Shown here piece after piece: positions 1 through 6,386 of a stretch of DNA of 8,728 nt (positions within the stretch are counted from its first letter, which is position 1; each line of letters opens with the position of its first letter). The stretch spans positions 1 through 8,728 of the forward strand of contig CAKTDF010000043.1 of assembly GCA_934541115.1 (NCBI GenBank), written 5' to 3'. The notes beneath the pieces were generated by a model. It did not search any database and was not told where the DNA came from. It saw only the letters and a list, made by a program, of their open reading frames with translations. The stretch is from an uncultured Eubacteriales bacterium (GTDB taxonomy: Bacteria > Bacillota > Clostridia > Oscillospirales > Acutalibacteraceae). Position numbers and translations under genes: made by a program.

Positions 1-435
1 ATCTCGATTATCGCTCTCTAACGCGCCTACACATTACTCGTGTGCCACACTTTCCTAATTAAAACACCAATCCGCTATTACTCTATCTCCACTCTGTCGA
101 AGTGTTCAGTCAGAACAAAGTGAAAACAACGTTTTCTGTTTTCCACTACTCGCGGATTTAGTGTGGAATGTGAAAGGGTTCTGTGTTTCTTTAACTCTTG
201 CTACAAAAAATGAAGTCTGTACCCGAATGAATACAGAACCATATTATATTGAAGAACAAAAAGAAAGCAACAATAAATCTGCGGAAAGAAGTAATATGTA
301 GACTTACTTTTTAGAATTGTCTGAATAAATACTTCGACAGAGTGTGGTTTAAGCATGATAGCAGATTGATGTTTCAATAAACTGAGATTTGCTGATACGT
401 TTTGTGTAGGCGCGTTAGAGAGCGATAATCGAGAT
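1..435. repeat. Large imperfect palindrome; two inverted copies of a repeat, MITE-like
   Basis: Positions 1-33 are the exact reverse complement of 403-435. Similarity continues inward in diverged form: 90-103 matches the reverse complement of 331-344 exactly, about 151-164 matches the reverse complement of 271-284 with a few changes, and 177-184 matches that of 233-240. Nearly the whole 435 bp is therefore two inverted copies of a roughly 190-bp unit around a short centre. There is no transposase gene and no convincing coding region inside; open frames here match nothing I recognise. A non-autonomous mobile element or dispersed intergenic repeat is the likeliest reading. The left end coincides with the window edge, so the true boundary and any target-site duplication cannot be seen. 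Confidence 0.75.
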
Positions 436-475
436 TCCCTCAAGGAATCCGATTTCGCTCTCTTGGGCGCCGTAC
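406..475. repeat. Long bulged hairpin at the right edge of the palindrome
   Basis: Positions 417-438 fold back on 444-463 around a five-base loop (439-443). The helix has three perfect runs, 433-438 with 444-449, 427-431 with 450-454 and 417-425 with 455-463, interrupted only by single bulged bases at 426 and 432. After a small internal loop the pairing resumes between 406-413 and 467-475 with one bulge. Segment 444-475 is therefore also an imperfect direct copy of positions 1-33. The left arm can pair either with 1-33 or with 444-475. Confidence 0.75.
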
Positions 476-537
476 AGAAGCGTATTTTTGGTTACTTTTG
501 TTACAATCGACAAAAGTAACCCCAGCGGAGCGTACGG
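470..537. repeat. Hairpin with 12-bp perfect inner stem
   Basis: Positions 490-501 are perfectly complementary to 510-521 with an eight-base loop. An outer six-base pairing between 470-475 (CCGTAC) and 532-537 (GTACGG) could extend it. No T-tract follows on either side, so it does not look like an intrinsic terminator. A degenerate version of the inner hairpin and its CCCC-containing flank occurs at 657-684. This suggests a dispersed repeat family. A minus-strand open frame across the region is repeat-derived and is not called as a gene. Confidence 0.65.
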
Positions 538-656
538 GTGTGAAAGTGCATAGCCATTTATATATGAAAGTAAGCGTTTTGTTTAAGAGGAATAGTAGCG
601 CGTAAAAAAACGAGCAGAACTTTCCACATTCCACAAGATAGGCTTTCAATGATTTG

Positions 657-676
657 TTTTGCAACAATCAGCAAAA
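657..676. repeat. Degenerate second copy of the 490-521 hairpin
   Basis: TTTTGC (657-662) pairs with GCAAAA (671-676) around an eight-base loop. The loop and the downstream bases resemble those of the 490-521 hairpin, which suggests a shared origin. The stretch 541-656 has no gene or strong secondary structure that I can support. The only other signal there is 621-635, which is nearly the reverse complement of 162-175 in the palindrome, so repeat fragments extend across this region too. Confidence 0.45.
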
Positions 677-768
677 GCACCCCGGCAGTTTTCCTAATAT
701 CTCCAATAATAAAAAATCGTTAATTTTCTTCATAGTAAATCACTGCTAATTTTTTGTGCATATAATGT

Positions 769-777
769 TGCTATAAT
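769..777 (+). promoter_or_regulatory. Extended -10 promoter for the paaK-iorAB cluster
   Basis: TGCTATAAT (769-777) is a perfect extended -10 element with a consensus TATAAT at 772-777. A second TATAAT lies at 761-766. No good -35 hexamer is present at the usual distance; the upstream bases are a T-rich run, which is compatible with extended -10 dependence. Transcription would begin near 784, leaving a leader of about 65 bases before the preferred start of the first gene. Confidence 0.6.
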
Positions 778-849
778 GGTTTAAACTACAAAAGTGTTCA
801 GCGACCCGGCAATATGCAGTATAAAATAAAAGGAAAGGACGTTTTTAGA

Positions 850-2190
850 GTGGAACATAAAATTTGGGACAAAGAAAAGGAATGTATGAAGCGCGGCGAC
901 ATTGAGCGTCTTCAGCTTGAACGCCTTCGCGCCCTTGTTGATTATTGCGACAAAAACGTCAAATTCTATCATGATAGATTTGAAAAAAATCATATCACAG
1001 CCGAAAAAATAAAGACACTCTCGGATATTCAGTACATACCGTACACAACAAAAACCGACCTGAGAGATAACTATCCTTTCGGTCTTTTTTCCGTACCGAA
1101 AAAGCAGCTTGTCCGTCTCCATGCCTCATCGGGCACTACGGGTAACCCGACCGTTGTCGGTTATACAAGAGAGGATCTTGAAAACTGGAGCGAACAGGTT
1201 GCGCGCCTCGTCACCGCCGCCGGAGCAACGGACGAGACCGTTGTTCAAATCTGCTTTGGCTACGGTATGTTTACCGGCGCGCTCGGTCTGCACTACGGAC
1301 TTGAAAAAATCGGCGCAACCGTTGTTCCGACTTCCTCCGGCAACACCGAAAAGCAGCTTAAATTTATGCGCGATTTTGAAACCGACGCCGTTGTTGCAAC
1401 TCCGTCATACTGCCTCTATCTTGCCGAGTGCGCAAGAGAAAAGGCAAATGAATTTCCGATGGAAAGCTATAAGCTGAAGCTCGGACTTCTCGGCTCAGAG
1501 GGCTGCACACCGGAAATGAGAACGCAGATTGAAGAACGCTGGGGCAACAGCTTTTTCTGTACGGATAACTATGGCATGAGCGAGCTGAACGGTCCCGGAA
1601 TGAGCGGCGAATGCTATAAACGCAACGGTCTGCACATCAATGAGGATCACTTCCTTTGCGAAGTTATCGATTCCGAAAGCGGCGACGTTCTTGAAAAGGG
1701 CAGCACCGGCGAGCTTGTTGTTACGAATTTGACAAAGCGCGGTCTACCCATGCTCCGCTACCGCACAAGGGATATCACAAACATCAACTATGAGCCGTGC
1801 GAATGCGGCAGAACGACCGCCCGAATGAGCAAAATCATCGGCAGGAGCGACGATATGCTCAAAATCCGCGGGGTCAACGTCTTTCCCTCACAGATTGAAA
1901 GCGCCCTCATCGGAATTACCTCGATTGGCCCGCATTATCAGCTCGTTGTTCGCAGAGAGGGCTTTTCAGATACACTTGAAGTTCGCGTTGAGCTTATTGA
2001 CGCGTCTTTGCTTGAAATTTACGGCGAGCTTGAAAAACTTCGCAGAAATATTCACGACAGAATCAAAACTATTCTCGGAATTGAAATCAAGGTCAGTCTT
2101 GTTGAACCGAAAACGCTTGAACGCTTTACCGGCAAGGCAAAAAGAGTTCTTGATTTGAGAAATCAGGAGAATAAGGGAAGCGCCGGTTAA
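850..2190 (+). CDS. paaK: Phenylacetate--CoA ligase (PaaK-type), copy 1
   Basis: An AMP-forming arylacetate-CoA ligase of the adenylating enzyme superfamily: arylacetate + ATP + CoA to arylacetyl-CoA + AMP + PPi, in the cytoplasm. Counting from the GTG at 850 (446 aa, a normal PaaK length), the nucleotide-binding SSGTTG lies at 93-98, YGMSE at 241-245, the hinge-region LRYRTRD at 302-308, GRSDDMLKIRG at 331-341, and the C-terminal GKAKR, with its likely catalytic lysine, at about 428-432. A CECGRT cysteine pair at 317-322 may help bind metal. GTG 850 is preferred because AGGAAAGG (831-838) lies 11 bases upstream and family similarity begins with IWDKEKECM. The ATG at 814 would add 12 residues without a ribosome binding site. 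It shares many motifs with the second ligase downstream but differs where that one has EPW: here the residues are EGC (about 217-219). This may reflect another arylacetate preference. The exact substrate is not determinable by eye. Confidence 0.93.
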   Translation: MEHKIWDKEKECMKRGDIERLQLERLRALVDYCDKNVKFYHDRFEKNHITAEKIKTLSDIQYIPYTTKTDLRDNYPFGLFSVPKKQLVRLHASSGTTGNPTVVGYTREDLENWSEQVARLVTAAGATDETVVQICFGYGMFTGALGLHYGLEKIGATVVPTSSGNTEKQLKFMRDFETDAVVATPSYCLYLAECAREKANEFPMESYKLKLGLLGSEGCTPEMRTQIEERWGNSFFCTDNYGMSELNGPGMSGECYKRNGLHINEDHFLCEVIDSESGDVLEKGSTGELVVTNLTKRGLPMLRYRTRDITNINYEPCECGRTTARMSKIIGRSDDMLKIRGVNVFPSQIESALIGITSIGPHYQLVVRREGFSDTLEVRVELIDASLLEIYGELEKLRRNIHDRIKTILGIEIKVSLVEPKTLERFTGKAKRVLDLRNQENKGSAG

Positions 2191-2329
2191 TTGTTGGTTG
2201 ACGTGATTTACACTCATCAGTTAATCAGCTTTTCTGAATTATAAATAAAAGATAACGGATACACGGCTGTTTCTTTACAGGCGCGTCGCGTTGTTCAGCG
2301 TCCGGTATCCGGAACCGAGGTTGAAATTT
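2191..2329. other. Intergenic region paaK-iorA
   Basis: This is a 139-base gap between co-directional genes. It contains a short perfect hairpin, TCCGG-TAT-CCGGA at 2301-2313, just upstream of the iorA ribosome binding site. There is no T-tract-backed terminator and no convincing promoter, so readthrough from the first ligase into iorA is likely. Confidence 0.4.
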
Positions 2330-4099
2330 ATGGAAAAGAAAACTTTACTTTTGGGCAATGAGGCAGTTGCAAGAGGGCTTTTTGAAGCCGGAGTTCGCTT
2401 TGTCTCCGCCTATCCCGGTACTCCAAGCACAGAGATCACCGAGGCGGCTGCAAAGTATGATGAAATGTACTGCGAATGGGCGCCTAACGAAAAGGTTGCT
2501 TTTGAGGCGGCATTCGGCGCGTCACTCGGCGGCGCAAGAAGCTTTTGCGCAATGAAGCATGTCGGTCTTAACGTTGCCGCAGACCCGCTTTACACAGCGT
2601 CATACATCGGTGTGAACGGCGGAATGGTCTGCGCCGTTGCCGATGATCCCGGAATGCATTCGTCTCAGAATGAGCAGGACTCGCGCCACCACGCGATCGC
2701 ATCAAAAACACCTATGCTTGAACCGTGCGACAGCAGCGAGTGCCTTTCCTTTGCAAAGCTCGGATTTGAGCTTTCGGAGCGGTTTGACTCGCCGTTTTTG
2801 CTCAGACTTTCAACAAGAGTCTCTCACTCACGCTCACTTGTTACACTTTCGGAGCGCGAAGAAAAGCCGCTGCGCGAATACAAAAAAGACGTTATGAAAA
2901 ACGTTATGATGCCTGCCATGGCAAAGGGCGCGCATGTAAGGGTTGAAGAAAGAACAAAGGCTCTCACCGAATGGGCAGACACAGAAGCCGCCGTGCTCGG
3001 CGTCAACAAAGCCGAATATTTTGACAAAAAGCTCGGCATAATCGCCGCAGGAACAGCCTATACATATGCACGCGAGGCGCTCGGAGAAAAAGCGAGCTTT
3101 TTAAAGCTCGGCATGGTCAATCCTCTGCCGGTCAAGCTCATCAAAGATTTTGCGCAAAACGTTGAACGGCTCGTTGTTATTGAGGAGCTTGACCCAATCA
3201 TAGAAAACCACTGCAAAGCTCTCGGCATTGCGGTTGAAGGCAAAAATCTGTTTTCGTGCCTCGGTGAATTTTCTCAGGCAACGGTCAAAAAGGCATTGCT
3301 CTCAAAAGAGGAGGAGACGCTCTCGTTCCCCGATGAGATTCCGCCCCGTCCTCCGGTACTTTGCGCCGGCTGTCCGCACAGAGGATTATACTACGCGCTC
3401 AAGGGACTGCACCTTTATGTCAGCGGAGATATCGGCTGCTATACGCTCGGTGCGCAGGCTCCGCTTTCAATGATGGATTCCTGCGTTTGCATGGGAGCCT
3501 CCGTCAGCGCACTGCACGGCTTCAACACCGCAAGAGGTGAGGAGCAGGCGGCAAAAAGCGTTGCCGTCATCGGCGACTCAACGTTCATTCACTCCGGAAT
3601 AACCGGACTTATTGACATAGCGTACAACAAAGGCATTTCAACCGTAATCGTTCTTGACAACTCCATAACCGGCATGACGGGACATCAGAACAATCCGGCG
3701 AACGGATTCACTATACGCAATGACCCAACCGTCGCCGTCAACCTTGAAGCCCTTGCTCATGCAATCGGCATTGAATCCGTCCGCGTTGTTGACCCGTTTG
3801 ACGTTGCACAAACAAAGCAAGCGGTCAAAGAGGAGCTTGCCAAAAAGGAGCCTTCTCTCATTATTTCACGCCGTCCGTGCGCACTGCTCAAAAAGGTCAG
3901 CCACCCCGGACCGCTTCAGATAAACACAGAAAAATGCATCGGCTGCAAGGCTTGCCTTTCAGTCGGCTGCCCGGCTCTTTCGCACACCGTCATTGACGGA
4001 AAGAGCAGAGCGCTAATTGACGAAAATCAGTGCGTCGGCTGCGGAGTTTGCACAGCCGCCTGCCGTTTTGGCGCAATTGAAAAAGGAGGAGAGCAGTAA
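2330..4099 (+). CDS. iorA: Indolepyruvate:ferredoxin oxidoreductase, alpha subunit
   Basis: Catalytic subunit of the thiamine-diphosphate enzyme that oxidatively decarboxylates arylpyruvates to arylacetyl-CoA, reducing ferredoxin; the reaction is reversible. In the 589-aa product the N-terminal half carries the pyrimidine-binding-type domain (GNEAVARG near 9-16, YPGTPSTE at 28-35). A transketolase C-terminal-like middle region follows. The TPP-binding domain runs from about 340 to 515, with CAGCPHRG (345-352), GDIGCYTLG (366-374), GDSTFIHSG (415-423) and DNSITGMTGHQ (443-453). The C-terminus is a ferredoxin-like domain: C536-x2-C-x2-C-x4-C-P, then C568-x2-C-x2-C-x3-C, enough for two Fe-S clusters. 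ATG 2330 is chosen because GAGG at 2317-2320 sits nine bases upstream and the product begins at the conserved MEKKTLLLGNEA. A TTG at 2291 would add 13 unconserved residues. The stop overlaps the iorB start by one base, so the two subunits are translationally coupled. Confidence 0.96.
   Translation: MEKKTLLLGNEAVARGLFEAGVRFVSAYPGTPSTEITEAAAKYDEMYCEWAPNEKVAFEAAFGASLGGARSFCAMKHVGLNVAADPLYTASYIGVNGGMVCAVADDPGMHSSQNEQDSRHHAIASKTPMLEPCDSSECLSFAKLGFELSERFDSPFLLRLSTRVSHSRSLVTLSEREEKPLREYKKDVMKNVMMPAMAKGAHVRVEERTKALTEWADTEAAVLGVNKAEYFDKKLGIIAAGTAYTYAREALGEKASFLKLGMVNPLPVKLIKDFAQNVERLVVIEELDPIIENHCKALGIAVEGKNLFSCLGEFSQATVKKALLSKEEETLSFPDEIPPRPPVLCAGCPHRGLYYALKGLHLYVSGDIGCYTLGAQAPLSMMDSCVCMGASVSALHGFNTARGEEQAAKSVAVIGDSTFIHSGITGLIDIAYNKGISTVIVLDNSITGMTGHQNNPANGFTIRNDPTVAVNLEALAHAIGIESVRVVDPFDVAQTKQAVKEELAKKEPSLIISRRPCALLKKVSHPGPLQINTEKCIGCKACLSVGCPALSHTVIDGKSRALIDENQCVGCGVCTAACRFGAIEKGGEQ
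4084..4089 (+). promoter_or_regulatory. Ribosome binding site of iorB inside iorA
   Basis: AGGAGG lies nine bases before the iorB ATG and within the last codons of iorA (encoding part of EKGGEQ). Together with the TAATG stop-start overlap at 4097-4101, it points to coupled translation and matched subunit amounts. Confidence 0.85.
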
Positions 4100-4674
4100 T
4101 GGAAACAAAAAACATTCTCATTGTCGGCGTCGGCGGTCAGGGAACTCTGCTCGCCTCAAAGCTTATGGGCAAATATTTTACGGAAAAGGGATATGACGTC
4201 AAGGTCAGCGAGGTTCACGGAATGAGCCAGCGCGGCGGCAGCGTTGTTACCTATGTCCGCTACGGCGAAAAGGTTTTTTCTTCGGTCATTGAAAAGGGAG
4301 AAGCAGACATTATTCTTTCCTTTGAACAGCTTGAAAGCGCAAGATGGCTGCCATACCTCAAAAAGGGAGGCGTGCTCATCACCGGCACACAGAAGATCGA
4401 TCCTATGCCTGTGATCATGGGCAAAGCGCAATACCCGGAAAATATTCTTGAAAAGCTTTCTGAAAAAGGCGTCAAGGTTATTGCGGTTGACGCGCTCACC
4501 CTTGCGCTTGAAGCCGGCAGCGCAAAAAGCGCAAACGTTGTTCTGCTCGGTGCGGCGGTAAAATTCCTCGGAATTGACCGCGACGAATTTGCGCAGATTG
4601 TCAAAACCTCGGTTCCGCCGAAAACCGTTGAGGCTAATCTCAAAGCGTTTGAATCGGGATACAAGGCAGAGTAA
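4099..4674 (+). CDS. iorB: Indolepyruvate:ferredoxin oxidoreductase, beta subunit
   Basis: Gamma-type subunit of the 2-oxoacid:ferredoxin oxidoreductase superfamily. It pairs with IorA to form the active arylpyruvate oxidoreductase, classically an alpha2beta2 enzyme. The 191-residue product has the family length. It opens with a glycine-rich loop, GVGGQGTLLASK (10-21), followed by the hallmark EVHGMSQRGGSVVTYVRYG (38-56) and the conserved end segment SVPPKTVEANLKAFESGY (171-188). There are no signal or membrane segments, so it is cytoplasmic. The ATG overlaps the iorA stop and has a strong AGGAGG. No intrinsic terminator is evident after its stop, but a 389-base gap follows before the next gene, unlike the tight spacing elsewhere in the cluster. 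Confidence 0.95.
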   Translation: METKNILIVGVGGQGTLLASKLMGKYFTEKGYDVKVSEVHGMSQRGGSVVTYVRYGEKVFSSVIEKGEADIILSFEQLESARWLPYLKKGGVLITGTQKIDPMPVIMGKAQYPENILEKLSEKGVKVIAVDALTLALEAGSAKSANVVLLGAAVKFLGIDRDEFAQIVKTSVPPKTVEANLKAFESGYKAE

Positions 4675-4800
4675 CAAAGTATATTAAGAAAACCCGTGAC
4701 GGTTATAGCAAATATCCGAAATAAAATAATTCATATATAAATTTTTGCCGGTTGCGGCTCACGTACCGCCCGTAGAATGTCACAGTAAGCCAAAATCCAT

Positions 4801-4821
4801 GGGCAGGCACAGGTTCTGCCC
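4801..4821. repeat. GC-rich hairpin next to the heptamer array
   Basis: GGGCAG (4801-4806) pairs with CTGCCC (4816-4821). The pattern GGGC..GCCC followed closely by a CGTAC-like motif resembles the GGGCGGA/TCCGCCC hairpins beside the two arrays at the right end of the window. This suggests a related dispersed intergenic element. Confidence 0.5.
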
Positions 4822-4834
4822 GTACACCTAAAAA

Positions 4835-4890
4835 TATCTATTATCTATTATCTATTATCTATTATCCATTATCTATTATCTATTATCTAA
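4835..4890. repeat. TATCTAT heptamer tandem array, 8 units
   Basis: Eight consecutive 7-bp units: four TATCTAT, one TATCCAT (4863-4869), two TATCTAT, and a terminal TATCTAA. The same variant order at the 3' end appears in both other arrays of this window. It is a simple-sequence repeat with clear potential for copy-number change. It lies about 170 bases upstream of the second ligase gene. Confidence 0.95.
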
Positions 4891-4940
4891 AAAATATTAT
4901 AGTTATGGCGAGCCGAAAATGTTTTTATATGGTTAAAGCC

Positions 4941-5035
4941 ATTAGGTTTCAAAAGCAAAACCTGCCCCGTCCATGACACCGACTGTTTTACCCCATAAAA
5001 AATCGGCTGCTGACACAACCGTTTAGCAACCTAAT
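4941..5035 (+). promoter_or_regulatory. Possible structured leader of paaK2 with alternative pairings
   Basis: ATTAGGTT (4941-4948) is perfectly complementary to AACCTAAT (5028-5035). The overlapping AGGTTT (4944-4949) can instead pair locally with AAACCT (4958-4963) around an eight-base loop. The two pairings exclude each other, a layout used by switching leaders. I recognise no known riboswitch consensus and no T-box, and an eight-base match over this length could be chance. Confidence 0.25.
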
Positions 5036-5046
5036 TTCTAAAATAT

Positions 5047-5053
5047 AAAGGAG
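5047..5053 (+). promoter_or_regulatory. Ribosome binding site of paaK copy 2
   Basis: AAAGGAG ends ten bases before the ATG at 5064. It fixes that start codon, which also matches the expected family N-terminus. Confidence 0.8.
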
Positions 5054-5063
5054 TGTAAAACCC

Positions 5064-6371
5064 ATGGGAATTTTTCAGCCCGAGATTGAGTGCGCGTCAA
5101 GGGACTATCTGCACGCCGTTCAATCTGCAAGACTCATCAAAATGGTAAAAAATGCGTATGACCATGTTCCGTTTTATAAAAAGCTGCTGGACGATCACGG
5201 CGTTTCACCGGACGATATCCATTCTATAGACGACATCACAAAGCTGCCGTTCACAGTTAAGCAGGATCTGCGCGACAACTATCCGTTCGGTCTTTTTGCC
5301 GTGCCTGCCTCAGGGCTTCAAAGAATCCACGCTTCCTCCGGAACGACCGGAAAGCAGACGGTCGTCGGCTACACAAAGCATGACCTTGAAGTATGGTCGC
5401 AGGGCGCTGCAAGAGCCCTTTGCGCCGCAGGAGCAACAAAAAACGACAAGGTTCACGTTTCATACGGCTACGGTCTTTTTACCGGCGGTCTCGGTCTGCA
5501 CTACGGCGCGGAATATCTCGGCGCAACAACAATTCCCGTCTCCTCAGGCAACACAAAGCGCCAGGTTCAGATTCTTCAGGACTTTAAATCCGATATACTT
5601 TGCTGCACTCCGTCATACGCCATGTTCATCGGCGAGACCGTCCGCGATATGGGTATAGATCCGAAAAGTCTTAAATTACGCGCAGGAATTTTCGGTGCTG
5701 AACCGTGGACAGACAACATGAGAAGGGAAATTGAAAAGCTCCTTGACATCAAGGCATATGATATTTACGGACTTTCTGAAATTGCCGGTCCCGGCGTTGC
5801 ATACAACTGCGAATGCCAAAACGGACTTCATGTCTGCGAAGACTATTTCTATCCGGAGATCATTGACCCGGATACGCTTGAGGTTCTGCCGGACGGTGAA
5901 TTCGGCGAGCTTGTTTTCACCTGCATAGGAAAAGAGGCGCTGCCGCTTATACGTTACAGAACGCGCGACATTGCGTCAATTACCCATGAAAAGTGTGCCT
6001 GCGGCAGAACTACCGTCAGAATGAGCAAGCCGAAAGGCAGAAGCGACGATATGCTCATCATTCGCGGCGTAAACGTATTTCCGTCACAGGTTGAGCATGT
6101 TCTGCTTGAGCTTGGTCTTACCGCGAACTATCTCATCATAGTTGACAGAAAGAGCAACCTTGACACCATGGAAGTTCAGGTTGAAATGCTGCCGGAGATG
6201 TTCTCAGATACCGTCAAGGGTCTTGAAAGCACAGAAAAGCGCATTGAAAGCGCGCTCCAGTCCACCCTCAATGTCCACGCAAAGGTCAGACTCCTTGAGC
6301 CGGGCAGACTTGCACGCTCCGAGGGCAAGGCAAAGCGCGTTATAGATAACAGAACAGAGGTTACATATTAA
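5064..6371 (+). CDS. paaK: Phenylacetate--CoA ligase (PaaK-type), copy 2
   Basis: Cytoplasmic AMP-forming arylacetate-CoA ligase, 435 aa, the usual family length. Motifs in order: PFT-KQDLRDNYPFG substrate-side region (62-76), SSGTTG phosphate-binding loop (91-96), SYGYGLFTGG (133-142), GAEPWT (211-216), YGLSE (235-239), RYRTRD (297-302), CACGRT (311-316), GRSDDMLIIRG (325-335), and the C-terminal GKAKR (421-425) carrying the probable catalytic lysine. A second cysteine/histidine-rich stretch, CECQNGLHVCED (249-260), with C311/C313 could form a structural metal site; this is inference. By eye roughly half of its residues match the first ligase, so they are old paralogues rather than a recent duplication. 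This copy is the more canonical of the two, retaining EPW where copy 1 has EGC. It sits 15 bases upstream of the ACT gene, so those two are surely co-transcribed and the ligase may be the partner of that sensor. Phenylacetate versus indoleacetate preference cannot be assigned from sequence. Confidence 0.95.
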   Translation: MGIFQPEIECASRDYLHAVQSARLIKMVKNAYDHVPFYKKLLDDHGVSPDDIHSIDDITKLPFTVKQDLRDNYPFGLFAVPASGLQRIHASSGTTGKQTVVGYTKHDLEVWSQGAARALCAAGATKNDKVHVSYGYGLFTGGLGLHYGAEYLGATTIPVSSGNTKRQVQILQDFKSDILCCTPSYAMFIGETVRDMGIDPKSLKLRAGIFGAEPWTDNMRREIEKLLDIKAYDIYGLSEIAGPGVAYNCECQNGLHVCEDYFYPEIIDPDTLEVLPDGEFGELVFTCIGKEALPLIRYRTRDIASITHEKCACGRTTVRMSKPKGRSDDMLIIRGVNVFPSQVEHVLLELGLTANYLIIVDRKSNLDTMEVQVEMLPEMFSDTVKGLESTEKRIESALQSTLNVHAKVRLLEPGRLARSEGKAKRVIDNRTEVTY

Positions 6372-6386
6372 AAGGAGGAACAGAAG

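Larger units (their letters stand above)
4675..5063. other. Long intergenic region iorB-paaK2
   Basis: No gene is visible. From left to right it holds: AT-rich sequence with no good terminator; a GGGCAG/CTGCCC hairpin (4801-4821); an eight-unit heptamer array (4835-4890); a TATTAT -10-like box (4895-4900) immediately after the array; and about 160 bases of possible 5' leader with two mutually exclusive pairings before the second ligase. The second ligase and ACT gene may therefore have their own promoter rather than depend only on readthrough. Confidence 0.5.

Noticed and set aside
1..435. Complete insertion sequence
   Set aside because: It has terminal inverted repeats but no transposase frame, and the left boundary is the window edge. 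Only a non-autonomous element or repeat can be supported.
201..443. 80-residue minus-strand open frame in the palindrome
   Set aside because: It lies wholly inside inverted repeats, has no clear ribosome binding site that I could identify, and shows no recognisable domain. It is best explained as a repeat-derived frame.
440..667. 75-residue minus-strand open frame
   Set aside because: It crosses two repeat-family hairpins, and its sequence follows the repeat rather than any domain. Such frames are typical spurious predictions in repeated intergenic DNA.
814..849. ATG at 814 as the start of the first ligase
   Set aside because: There is no ribosome binding site in front of it and the extra 12 residues do not resemble PaaK N-termini. 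GTG at 850 has AGGAAAGG at a workable distance.
781..1122. 113-residue minus-strand open frame over the start of the first ligase
   Set aside because: It overlaps the promoter and coding start of paaK copy 1, has low-complexity hydrophobic content from reversed AT-rich DNA, and has no recognisable family.
4156..4677. 173-residue minus-strand open frame opposite iorB
   Set aside because: It is antisense to the well-supported iorB gene, with no domain of its own. Long shadow frames are expected from the codon bias here.
4681..4720. Intrinsic terminator after iorB
   Set aside because: Only a four-base AACC/GGTT pairing is available and no T-tract follows.
4835..4890. CRISPR array
   Set aside because: The heptamer repeats are directly contiguous without spacers and far too short for CRISPR repeats. 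There are no cas genes in the window.
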